From: Pontiella desulfatans
GTDB taxonomy: Bacteria; Verrucomicrobiota; Kiritimatiellia; Kiritimatiellales; Pontiellaceae
NCBI GenBank assembly: GCA_029287275.1
Contig: JARFRL010000391.1
Location: 1 to 5,826, forward strand
Direction: 5' to 3'
Length of the DNA stretch: 5,826 bases
Each line of letters begins with the position of its first letter. Position 1 is the first letter of the stretch. Below, piece after piece: positions 1 to 5,826 of this stretch. Position numbers and translations under genes: made by a program. The notes below the pieces were generated by a model that saw only the letters and a program-made list of their open reading frames with translations, searched no databases and was not told where the DNA came from.

Positions 1-1389
1 GAGTCGGGCGAGGCGATGACGGTTCCCAATTACGCGGTGATTGAAGACACGCCGGCCGTGATCGCCACGTGGAACGCGGAGGATGAATTTGAAAAAGTGG
101 TCTGCCGTCAAGCCGGCGATCAATATCTGTTGTTGGAGTTCGGTCCCTTGCGACTTGATCTGCGATTGCGGTTCAAGGTGCATGCCTGGAGCCTGAAATT
201 CGAGGAGATGGGTTTGCCGGGAATCATTGATCTGACGCCCGGCATCCGATCGTTCCAAGTTCATTTTGATCCCGCGGTGTTGCCGCGGCCGAAGCTGCTG
301 GAGATCATCGATTCGCTGATTGTGGAGCTGGCTGAAAACAGTCCGCGGGAAGTGGAGTCGCGCGTCGTTCATCTACCGTTGAGTTGGGATGATCCGCGGA
401 CGCGCTTGGCGATTGAAAAGTATATGTCGTCGGTCCGCAAGGACGCGCCGTGGTGTCCGAGCAACATCGAGTTCATCCGCCGCGTCAACGGGCTCGATTC
501 CATTCAAGATGTTCAGGACATCCTTTTCGACGCCAGTTATATCGTGATGGGTCTGGGCGATGTGTATCTCGGCGCGCCGGTGGCGACGCCGGTGGATCCG
601 CGGCATCGACTGGTCACCACGAAATATAACCCGGCGCGAACCTGGACGCCGGAAAACGCGGTGGGCATCGGCGGCGCGTACATGTGCGTCTACGGCATGG
701 AAGGGCCGGGCGGCTATCAGTTTGTCGGACGCACCGTTCAGATGTGGAATCGCTATCACGTGACCCGCGAGTTTGAATCGGGAAAACCCTGGTTGCTGCG
801 CGGATTTGACCAGGTGCGGTTTTATCCGGTCTCCGGCGAAGAGCTGTCGCGGATGCGCCGCGATTTCCCCAAAGGCCGGTTCTCGCTGAAGATTGAAAAG
901 ACCACCTTCAACATTAATGACTACGACGCGTTCCTTGAGGAAAACTCCGAAAGCATCGCCACGTTCAAATCGAAACAGCAGGACGCTTTCGCGGCTGAAT
1001 ATCAGCACTGGGTGGATAATGATCTGCTGACCTTCGAGGAAGAAATCGCGGAAGCCTCGACCGAGGACTCGGAAATTTTCGAAGGCGCCGAGGCGGTGAC
1101 GGCGTCGGTGGCCGGAAGCGTCTGGAAGCGCGAGGTCGAAGTGGGGGATATCGTGGAAGCGGGCGACGTGGTGATTGTGCTGGAAAGCATGAAAACCGAG
1201 ATCCCCGTCACCGCGTCGGTCGCCGGGGAAGTGGTGCAGGTGTTCTGCGAAGCCGGCGCCACCGTCCAACAGGGCCGGCCGGTCTGCGCGATCAAACCGA
1301 TTGAAAACCAACCACGGAACACAGTGAATACACGGAAACGCAAGACGAGCGGCTTCCGCGGTTCTAATTCCACGAAGAGAGCAAAATGA
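1..1389 (+). CDS. uca: Urea carboxylase, C-terminal part (5' end outside window)
   Basis: This is the end of biotin-dependent urea carboxylase, which uses ATP and bicarbonate to turn urea into allophanate in the cytoplasm. The frame is open to the window edge, so the first ATG at 16 is probably internal. The family is about 1200 residues, and the biotin carboxylase and most of the KipA-like (AHS2) domain must lie upstream. Counting from the codon at 16, residues about 26-280 are the KipI-like AHS1 domain, with family stretches such as SRVVHLPLSWDD, PWCPSNIEFIRR, GLGDVYLGAPVATP and YGMEGPGGYQFVGRTVQMWN. Residues about 358-428 are the biotinyl domain, with the biotin-accepting lysine in ESMK (Lys393, codon 1192-1194). 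Residues 429-457 form an odd basic tail, rich in Arg, Lys, Ser and Thr, that overlaps an inverted-arm repeat. The stop overlaps the next start (ATGA, 1386-1389), so the two genes are probably translationally coupled. The family call is very secure. Confidence 0.95.
   Translation, partial: ESGEAMTVPNYAVIEDTPAVIATWNAEDEFEKVVCRQAGDQYLLLEFGPLRLDLRLRFKVHAWSLKFEEMGLPGIIDLTPGIRSFQVHFDPAVLPRPKLLEIIDSLIVELAENSPREVESRVVHLPLSWDDPRTRLAIEKYMSSVRKDAPWCPSNIEFIRRVNGLDSIQDVQDILFDASYIVMGLGDVYLGAPVATPVDPRHRLVTTKYNPARTWTPENAVGIGGAYMCVYGMEGPGGYQFVGRTVQMWNRYHVTREFESGKPWLLRGFDQVRFYPVSGEELSRMRRDFPKGRFSLKIEKTTFNINDYDAFLEENSESIATFKSKQQDAFAAEYQHWVDNDLLTFEEEIAEASTEDSEIFEGAEAVTASVAGSVWKREVEVGDIVEAGDVVIVLESMKTEIPVTASVAGEVVQVFCEAGATVQQGRPVCAIKPIENQPRNTVNTRKRKTSGFRGSNSTKRAK
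1090..1299 (+). other. Biotinyl (BCCP-like) domain of urea carboxylase
   Basis: This segment encodes the swinging biotin-carrier domain. The modified lysine is in VLESMKTEI, with ESMK in place of the EAMK/AMKM form common in other biotin carboxylases. The two halves carry matching TASVAG strands (codons near 1099 and 1210), reflecting the quasi-two-fold symmetry known for biotinyl and lipoyl domains. All expected hammerhead segments are present, so the domain looks functional. Confidence 0.9.
1310..1363 (+). repeat. Inverted-arm element in the 3' end of urea carboxylase
   Basis: The left arm aaccacggaa (1310-1319) and right arm ttccgcggtt (1354-1363) are inverted copies with one mismatch, 34 bp apart. 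The left half also carries a tandem-like run of cacgga units (cacgga at 1313-1318, cacggaa at 1331-1337). The element lies after the biotinyl domain is complete and is translated as most of a 29-residue basic extension. I recall similar cacggaa-type dispersed intergenic repeats in PVC-group genomes, but cannot test that here. It may be a repeat that landed beside the old stop codon and became coding. Confidence 0.5.
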
Positions 1390-3149
1390 AAAGTTTACAG
1401 ATCAGCGCGCTACACCAGGCGTACGAACGCGGTGAAGAAACGGTTGAATCGGTTATCGCCGAGTGTTTGAAACGGGCGGACGAAATCGCTCCGGAAGCAT
1501 GGATACGGAAACTGACCGCGGAAGAAGTCGCCGCGTATGTCGACGCGTTGTCGGGAGAGTCGCCGAAAACGAAGCCGCTATATGGAATTCCTTTCGTGAT
1601 TAAGGACAACATTGATCTGGCGGGTATCCCGACAACCGCCGGGTGTCCGGAGTTTGAATACGTGCCGGAGCGGTCGGCGTATGTGGTTGAGCAACTGATT
1701 CTGGCCGGCGCGATCCCGCTGGGCAAAACCAACATGGATCAATTCGCCACCGGGCTGGTGGGCACGCGGTCGCCATACGGCGCCTGCCCAAACAGTTTTG
1801 ATCGCGCCTATATCTCCGGCGGATCGAGCAGCGGTTCAGCCGTGGCGGTGGCCGATGGGTGTTGCGGCTTTTCACTGGGAACCGATACCGCGGGCTCCGG
1901 CCGGGTACCGGCCGCGTTCAACAACCTGATCGGTTTGAAACCCTCCAAAGGCGCGTTGAGTTGTTCCGGCGTGGTGCCGGCCTGCAAGAGTCTCGACTGC
2001 GTTTCCATCTTCGCGCTGGACGCCGCCGACGCGCGGACCGTGTTTGACGTCGCCTCGAATTTTGATCCGGCGGACGCCTATGCCCGCGAGCTGGAACAGG
2101 AGCCGGTGATTTCCAGAGGATGGACCTTTGGGGTTCCGAAAAAGGAACAGCTCAAGTTTTTCGGGAACGCCGAATATGAAGTCGCGTTTTATGAAAGCGT
2201 GGAGATGCTTGAAAAGGCCGGAGGAAACCAGGTCGAGATTGATTTCCTGCCGTTTCTCGACGCGGCGAACCTGCTGTATTCCGGGCCGTGGGTCAACGAG
2301 CGGTACGCGGCGGTGGGGAGCTTCATTGAAGACCAGCCCGACGCGGTGCTGGAAACCACGCGGAAGATTATTTTGTCCGGGTTGGAGATTCCGGCGCCGA
2401 AGGTTTTTGAGGCGATGTACCAGTTGCAGGCCTACAAACGAAGCGCGGACACCGTCATGGGGTCGGTGGACATGATCGTCACGCCGACCGCGGGCACGTG
2501 CCACACGCGTGAGGCGGTGAACGCCGATCCGATCCAGCTGAACACCAATCTGGGTTTTTACACCAACTACATGAACCTGCTCGACTACGCGGCGGTCGCC
2601 GTGCCGACCTCCATGACCTCCTCCGTTCCGTTTGGCGTAACCTTGGTCTCGTTCGCCGGGCACGATGTGAAGCTGCTTCAACTCGCGGACCGGCTTCATC
2701 AGGTTTCCGGGCTCCATGTCGGGAAAACCGAAAACAGACCGATGTCTTTTAAACCCGCGCGGAAAAAGCGAACGGTCGATATCGCCGTTTGCGGGGCGCA
2801 CCTGAATGGCTATCCGCTGCACCATCAGCTGGAAGATTTGGGCGCGGCCTTCGTGGAGTCGACCGAGACCGCGCCGGAATATCGCATGTACGCCTTTGAA
2901 ACCGAAGGCGTCGCGAAACCCGGTCTGATCAAAGACGCTGAAAAGGGCGGAGGCATCTATCTCGAAATCTACCGACTCACCTTCAAAGCCTTCGGCAAGT
3001 TCGTCAGCGCCATCCCCGCCCCGTTGGGAATCGGCAAGGTGAAGCTGAGGAGCGGCGCGGAAGTCTGCGGATTCATCGCCGAACCCGAGGTTTCAACCTT
3101 GGGCGAAGAGATCACGGAGCTGGGTGACTGGCGGAAGTTCCGCGGTTGA
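1386..3149 (+). CDS. atzF: Allophanate hydrolase (AtzF/DUR1 family)
   Basis: This cytoplasmic amidase hydrolyses allophanate from the preceding enzyme, finally giving two ammonia and two CO2 per urea. Residues about 1-460 are an amidase-signature domain. The Ser-cisSer-Lys triad is visible as Lys73 (FVIKDN), Ser147 (GGSSSGS) and Ser171 (DTAGSGR). The spacings of 74 and 24 residues match those I know for AtzF (Lys91, Ser165, Ser189). Residues about 462-587, starting near DIAVCGAHLNG and containing GGGIYLEIYRL and GFIAEPE, are the C-terminal domain specific to allophanate hydrolases. This separates it from GatA and general amidases. The length of 587 residues is normal. The start is fixed by the ATGA overlap with urea carboxylase and a weak purine-rich stretch gaagagag at 1374-1381. 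It faces nspC convergently with 18 bp between stops. Confidence 0.96.
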   Translation: MKSLQISALHQAYERGEETVESVIAECLKRADEIAPEAWIRKLTAEEVAAYVDALSGESPKTKPLYGIPFVIKDNIDLAGIPTTAGCPEFEYVPERSAYVVEQLILAGAIPLGKTNMDQFATGLVGTRSPYGACPNSFDRAYISGGSSSGSAVAVADGCCGFSLGTDTAGSGRVPAAFNNLIGLKPSKGALSCSGVVPACKSLDCVSIFALDAADARTVFDVASNFDPADAYARELEQEPVISRGWTFGVPKKEQLKFFGNAEYEVAFYESVEMLEKAGGNQVEIDFLPFLDAANLLYSGPWVNERYAAVGSFIEDQPDAVLETTRKIILSGLEIPAPKVFEAMYQLQAYKRSADTVMGSVDMIVTPTAGTCHTREAVNADPIQLNTNLGFYTNYMNLLDYAAVAVPTSMTSSVPFGVTLVSFAGHDVKLLQLADRLHQVSGLHVGKTENRPMSFKPARKKRTVDIAVCGAHLNGYPLHHQLEDLGAAFVESTETAPEYRMYAFETEGVAKPGLIKDAEKGGGIYLEIYRLTFKAFGKFVSAIPAPLGIGKVKLRSGAEVCGFIAEPEVSTLGEEITELGDWRKFRG

Positions 3150-3166
3150 TGGATTTCCCGCCGCGG
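3140..3166. terminator. Possible hairpin between convergent gene ends
   Basis: Two copies of the self-complementary ccgcgg (3140-3145 and 3161-3166) can pair as a 6-bp stem with a 15-nt loop across the gap between the atzF and nspC stops. Because the stem is palindromic, it could act on transcripts from either side. There is no T-run on either side, so it is not a standard intrinsic terminator. The stem is short enough to be chance in GC-rich DNA. Confidence 0.2.
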
Positions 3167-3167
3167 T

Positions 3168-4316
3168 TCAGGAGAGTCTGTCGCGGTAATCCCGGTAGTC
3201 GAACGCGCGGATGATTTCGACCTGATCGCCGCGCTTGACGCCCAGATCGGGATGTTGGATCCCGTTGAAGAAGGTGGTCTTCACCATGGAATAGTGGGCC
3301 ATGTCTTGGAAGTACAGTTCGTCGCCGACCTGTAGCGGTTCATCGAAGGAGTAGTCGCCGATCACGTCGCCCGCGAGGCAACTGAGTCCCGCGAGCTTAT
3401 ACGTGTGGGCCTTCTCGTTCGGCACCGCCGCGCCCGCGATCTCCGGGCGGTAGGGCATTTCCAACACGTCGGGCATGTGACACGTGCAGGAGACGTCGAG
3501 AATCGCGATCGCTCCGTCGTTGTCGATCACGTCCAAAACGCGGGCCACTAAAACGCCCGCGTTCAGCGCGACCGCTTCGCCGGGTTCCAGAATCACCTGA
3601 ACGTCGTATTTCGCTTTGAAGTCGTTGATCAGTTTAACAAGCAGTTCGATGTCGTAGTCATCGCGGGTGATGTGATGTCCGCCACCGAAGTTGACCCAAT
3701 CCATCCGCGGCAGGATGTCGCCGAATTGTTCCTCGACGGCTTTCAGCGTCGTTTCAAGATCATCGGCGTTTTGTTCGCACAGGCAGTGGAAGTGCAGGCC
3801 GGAAATCCCGTCCAGCGATCGCCCCTCGAAATCCTTCCGCCGAACGCCCAACCGCGACTTCGGCGCGCAGGGATCGTAGATCGCGTGCGCCGGATCTTGC
3901 GTCGAACATTCGGGATTTATGCGCAGACCAAAAACCGTACCGCCGGCATCCTGCCGGCTTCGCGGCGGGGCAGGCGAGACGCCGGCGGTACGAAACCGCT
4001 CCAACTGCGCGAACGAATTAAAATCAATCTCGTCGCACAGCGTTAGCAGCTCGTCGAAGTCCGCGTCGGAATAGGCCGCCGCGTAGGCGTGGACTTCCTT
4101 GCCGAACTCCTCGCGGCCCAGCCGCGCCTCCCACGGCGAGCTCGCGCACACGCCGTCGAGATATTCCCGAATCAGCGGAAACATCGGCCACATCGCGAAG
4201 CCCTTGAGCGCCAGTAGAATCGTGCAATCCGTCCGCGCCTTCACGGACGCGAGGATCTCGCAGTTCCGGCGGATCAATTCTTCATCAACAATAAAGGAGG
4301 GCGTTTTTATTTTCAT
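3168..4316 (-). CDS. nspC: Carboxynorspermidine/carboxyspermidine decarboxylase
   Basis: This PLP-dependent fold-III decarboxylase converts carboxynorspermidine to norspermidine, or carboxyspermidine to spermidine, in the cytosol. Numbered from the ATG at 4316, the PLP lysine is Lys38 (LALKGF). HFHCLCEQ is at 175-182, the phosphate-binding GGGHH at 211-215, EPGEA at 244-248, DVSCTCHMPD at 274-283 and the active-site CLAGD at 313-317. GLRINPE (130-136) is the usual NspC signature. The protein has 382 residues, or 363 without a 19-residue insert at 109-127 that comes from a palindromic repeat. The frame continues upstream to a TTG at 4376. The ATG at 4316 is preferred because family proteins begin near the TPSFIVDE motif and because it overlaps the ATPase stop by ATGA (4313-4316). 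No clear ribosome binding site is seen, which fits translational coupling. The partner carboxynorspermidine dehydrogenase gene is not in the window. Confidence 0.94.
   Translation of the reverse strand: MKIKTPSFIVDEELIRRNCEILASVKARTDCTILLALKGFAMWPMFPLIREYLDGVCASSPWEARLGREEFGKEVHAYAAAYSDADFDELLTLCDEIDFNSFAQLERFRTAGVSPAPPRSRQDAGGTVFGLRINPECSTQDPAHAIYDPCAPKSRLGVRRKDFEGRSLDGISGLHFHCLCEQNADDLETTLKAVEEQFGDILPRMDWVNFGGGHHITRDDYDIELLVKLINDFKAKYDVQVILEPGEAVALNAGVLVARVLDVIDNDGAIAILDVSCTCHMPDVLEMPYRPEIAGAAVPNEKAHTYKLAGLSCLAGDVIGDYSFDEPLQVGDELYFQDMAHYSMVKTTFFNGIQHPDLGVKRGDQVEIIRAFDYRDYRDRLS
3936..3992. repeat. 57-bp palindromic element inserted in frame in nspC
   Basis: Perfect 12-bp inverted arms, cgtaccgccggc (3936-3947) and gccggcggtacg (3981-3992), bound a 57-bp unit. 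Pairing continues inward with interruptions to a loop near 3962-3966. The unit is exactly codons 109-127 of nspC, in phase, so it adds 19 residues without breaking the frame. It reads RTAGVSPAPPRSRQDAGGT on the minus strand and RTAGILPASRRGRRDAGGT on the plus strand, 13 of 19 identical. It falls in a loop between the conserved FNSF..LERF and GLRINPE segments. It resembles in concept the Rickettsia palindromic elements found inside genes. Confidence 0.85.
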
Positions 4317-5518
4317 AGTAGTTGTGAAAGCAGGGTCTGGGCGGGGACGACCGCGGGGGTTTTGAGGGAGAAACAATCGACCTCTTGGTAGGGGAGGTTG
4401 ATCACGGTCTGGAGCGCGTGTGGCGCGCCGAGCATTTTTTGGAAATATTCGAGTTGCGGCGAGAGGGTGGTTTCGGAGGTCTTGGCTTCGATCAACGCCC
4501 AGGGCGCGCCATCGGACGCGATCAGGAAGTCGACTTCGCGCTTTTCCTTGGTTCGGATAAAGTGCAGGGAAAAGTCGCCCAGTCCAGTATCGTTCCAGCC
4601 CTCGACGGCTTTAAGCAACGCGCACGCGATCATGTTTTCGTTCCGTTTCCCCGGATCGGTGACGCGCGACCAATCGCCGAGGAATATTTTCGGCTCTTTC
4701 GCGATGGAGCGTGAAATGTTCTTTGTCCACGGGCGCAAGGTGAAGCAGTAGGAAAGTTGCTGGAGCAGGACGATCCATCGCTGCACCGACTCAACCGACG
4801 CGCGAAGCGTTCGGGCGAAAGATGAATAGTTGAGCGAGTTCGTCGCGTTCAGAAGTATGAGTTCGGAGAGCAATTCGATTTTCGCGACGTCATACGCCTT
4901 GCCCAGGGAGCGAATGTCTTCGTGGAAAAGACGTTCTTGACGGGTGCGGCTCCATTGACGATGGAACCGCTTGTCGGCTTTCAGAAAAGGCTGAGGAAAG
5001 CCGCCGAATTCTATCAAGGCGTCCCAAGCCGCGGGGTCTATCTTTTTCGGCGGATGGATGGTTTTCCCCGTGAACTCCGTTCGCGCTAGTTCCGCGGGCG
5101 AAAAAGGAAACATTCGCAAGTGGAAGTAGCGCCCCAAAACGCTGTCGCCTCCCTTTCTGTACGTATCGAGTCGCGTGCTTCCGGTGACCATGATTTTCCA
5201 GTCGAGCTTGCTACGCAGGTCGTAGAATCCCTTGATGAAATTCTTCCAGTCGGCGTATTTGTGAAGCTCGTCGAACACAATCATCTGGTTGGGCACCGCG
5301 TTGAGACGGGTTGATAGGTGGCGTTGCCCCTGAATGATATCCAGCCGGTCTTCCTGTACGTCCCAGTCCAGATATAGCCCGTCGCCGACGATGTTTTTCG
5401 CGGTGGTGGTCTTCCCCACCTGCCGCGCGCCGGAGATAAACAGCATTTCTCCATTTCGTTCGAAATGATCCGTGATAATGGACTCGTATATCCGCTTCAT
5501 AGAGTTGGCTGATATCAT
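4313..5518 (-). CDS. ATPase of the AAA_14/DUF4143 family
   Basis: This is a predicted ATP-binding protein of a large bacterial family with no settled role, usually multi-copy and patchily distributed. Numbered from the ATG at 5518, Walker A is GARQVGKTT (30-38), Walker B MIVFDE (79-84), and a sensor-like VTGSTRLD ends at 118, followed by SVLGRY. A DUF4143 region follows, including FGGFPQPF, a winged-helix-like LNYSSFARTL and RNENMIACALLKAVEGW. The C-terminus has a PD-(D/E)XK-like pattern: Asp330 in EVDFLI and Glu344-x-Lys346 in LIEAK. Its key residues are intact, so nuclease-type chemistry or a nucleic-acid-binding relic is possible. The 401-residue length is typical. Met7 at 5500 is an equally good start, and neither has a clear ribosome binding site. 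The two lines I counted at 4801-4920 are 52-53% GC, against 58-65% in neighbouring lines, a weak hint of transfer. Confidence 0.9.
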   Translation of the reverse strand: MISANSMKRIYESIITDHFERNGEMLFISGARQVGKTTTAKNIVGDGLYLDWDVQEDRLDIIQGQRHLSTRLNAVPNQMIVFDELHKYADWKNFIKGFYDLRSKLDWKIMVTGSTRLDTYRKGGDSVLGRYFHLRMFPFSPAELARTEFTGKTIHPPKKIDPAAWDALIEFGGFPQPFLKADKRFHRQWSRTRQERLFHEDIRSLGKAYDVAKIELLSELILLNATNSLNYSSFARTLRASVESVQRWIVLLQQLSYCFTLRPWTKNISRSIAKEPKIFLGDWSRVTDPGKRNENMIACALLKAVEGWNDTGLGDFSLHFIRTKEKREVDFLIASDGAPWALIEAKTSETTLSPQLEYFQKMLGAPHALQTVINLPYQEVDCFSLKTPAVVPAQTLLSQLL

Positions 5519-5522
5519 ATCG

Positions 5523-5571
5523 ATCGAAAAATGGTCAAGTCCATTATTCGATCCATCGAAAAATGGTCAAG
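5523..5571. repeat. Direct repeat pair with an inverted core between
   Basis: The 17-mer atcgaaaaatggtcaag occurs perfectly at 5523-5539 and 5555-5571, 32 bp apart start to start (about three helical turns). Between them, ccattattcgat (5541-5552) is the inverted copy of the first 12 bases with one mismatch. The cluster can be read as three alternating copies of a 12-bp half-site, able to form either of two mutually exclusive hairpins. It overlies the predicted promoter and start region of the DUF4143 ATPase, as expected of an operator. Confidence 0.75.
5543..5570 (-). promoter_or_regulatory. Predicted sigma70-like promoter of the ATPase gene
   Basis: On the minus strand, TTGACC (5570-5565) is followed by a 16-bp spacer and AATAAT (5548-5543), close to the TTGACA/TATAAT consensus. 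The -35 box is part of the distal 17-bp repeat, and the predicted transcription start near 5536 falls in the proximal one. A protein bound to the repeats would therefore probably block transcription. The leader would be about 20-35 nt depending on which ATG is used. The same promoter would also serve nspC. Confidence 0.5.
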
Positions 5572-5604
5572 CCCGGTTTTCCGCGCGGTCTGGCTAAATT
5601 TCCA

Positions 5605-5826
5605 CTACCGCGTGGCGTGCGTCTCCGCGGCTTTCATGCCGTCGAGGGCGGAGCTGACGATGCCGCCGGCGTGGCCCGAGCCCTCACCGCAGGGGTAGAG
5701 TCCTTTGACGCCGGTGGATTGGCCGTCGCGGTCGCGAAGCACGCGGACCGGACTGGAACTTCGGGTTTCGGACGCGTAGAGCAGCGCCTCTTCCAAGGGC
5801 GTCCGGTTCAACTCGCCGAGCATGCT
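5605..5826 (-). CDS. FAD-dependent dehydrogenase (COG2509-like), C-terminal end
   Basis: Only the last 73 or so codons are inside the window, and the frame stays open to the edge, so the ATG at 5823 is very likely internal. The visible part has the family's closing signature: ETRSSSPVRVLRD, a pyrimidine-free acidic linker, then GLYPCGEGSGHAGGIVSSALDG and a short AAET tail. In this family these residues close the FAD site (GLYPxGEGxGxAGGI). The full protein is normally about 450-550 residues and is an uncharacterised NAD(P)/FAD-dependent oxidoreductase. It reads in the same direction as the ATPase, 86 bp away. That gap carries its own promoter, so the two need not be co-transcribed. No terminator is evident after its stop. 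Confidence 0.85.
   Translation of the reverse strand, partial: SMLGELNRTPLEEALLYASETRSSSPVRVLRDRDGQSTGVKGLYPCGEGSGHAGGIVSSALDGMKAAETHATR

Noticed and set aside
373..1311. 312-codon open frame on the minus strand inside urea carboxylase
   Set aside because: It is His/Arg-rich, has no recognisable domain, and lies fully antisense to a clear conserved gene. Long antisense frames are common in GC-rich coding DNA.
1872..2825. 317-codon open frame on the minus strand inside allophanate hydrolase
   Set aside because: Composition is dominated by Arg, Gly, His and Val, with no family motif, and it is opposite a strongly conserved gene.
3932..3998. aaaccg on both sides of the nspC palindrome as a target-site duplication
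   Set aside because: The two copies are 61 bp apart, which is not a whole number of codons, and the left copy overlaps the arm. A duplication of this kind would have shifted the frame.
3168..4376. Longer nspC starting at the TTG at 4376
   Set aside because: The extra 20 residues (Pro/Arg-rich) precede the usual N-terminus and lie within the ATPase coding sequence. The ATG at 4316 fits the family and the ATGA overlap.
5511..5538. Second promoter from the proximal repeat (TTGACC 5538-5533)
   Set aside because: The best -10-like hexamer downstream (TATGAT, 5519-5514) leaves only a 13-bp spacer, too short for a sigma70 promoter.
5519..5604. Small CRISPR-like array or toxin-antitoxin locus in the gap
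   Set aside because: There are only two direct units, and the spacer region is an inverted copy of the same motif. No small open frame with a plausible start and product is present.

Overview
The window is gene-dense bacterial DNA of moderately high GC. It holds two gene blocks that converge at about 3150-3167. It reads as a chromosomal segment from a Gram-negative-type bacterium. My guess is the Planctomycetes-Verrucomicrobia-Lentisphaerae-Kiritimatiellae group. That guess rests on a palindromic repeat inside a gene, whose translation (TAG..PA...DAGGT) I recall as common in those genomes. It is not proven from the sequence.

Plus strand, 1-3149: the 3' part of urea carboxylase (end of the central region, KipI-like domain and biotinyl domain) runs by an ATGA overlap into a complete allophanate hydrolase. 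Together they form the ATP-dependent urea amidolyase route. Urea is carboxylated to allophanate, which is then hydrolysed to ammonia and CO2 without nickel urease. The biotin carboxylase domain lies before the window.

Minus strand, 5826-3168, in transcription order: (i) the C-terminal end of a COG2509-type FAD-dependent dehydrogenase, cut by the window edge; (ii) an 86-bp gap with a sigma70-like promoter embedded in repeated and inverted copies of one short motif; (iii) an AAA_14/DUF4143 ATPase with a PD-(D/E)XK-like C-terminus; (iv) carboxynorspermidine decarboxylase (nspC), whose ATG overlaps the ATPase stop by ATGA. NspC would supply (nor)spermidine. Its pairing with the ATPase looks like positional coupling rather than a shared pathway.

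The most interesting structures are repeats inside or beside genes. A 57-bp palindrome of exactly 19 codons sits in phase within nspC and encodes nearly the same peptide on both strands. A second, different 54-bp inverted-arm element forms most of an unusual basic tail on urea carboxylase. A 17-bp direct repeat with an inverted copy of its core between the two units overlays the ATPase promoter. No RNA genes, CRISPR arrays or insertion sequences were seen.
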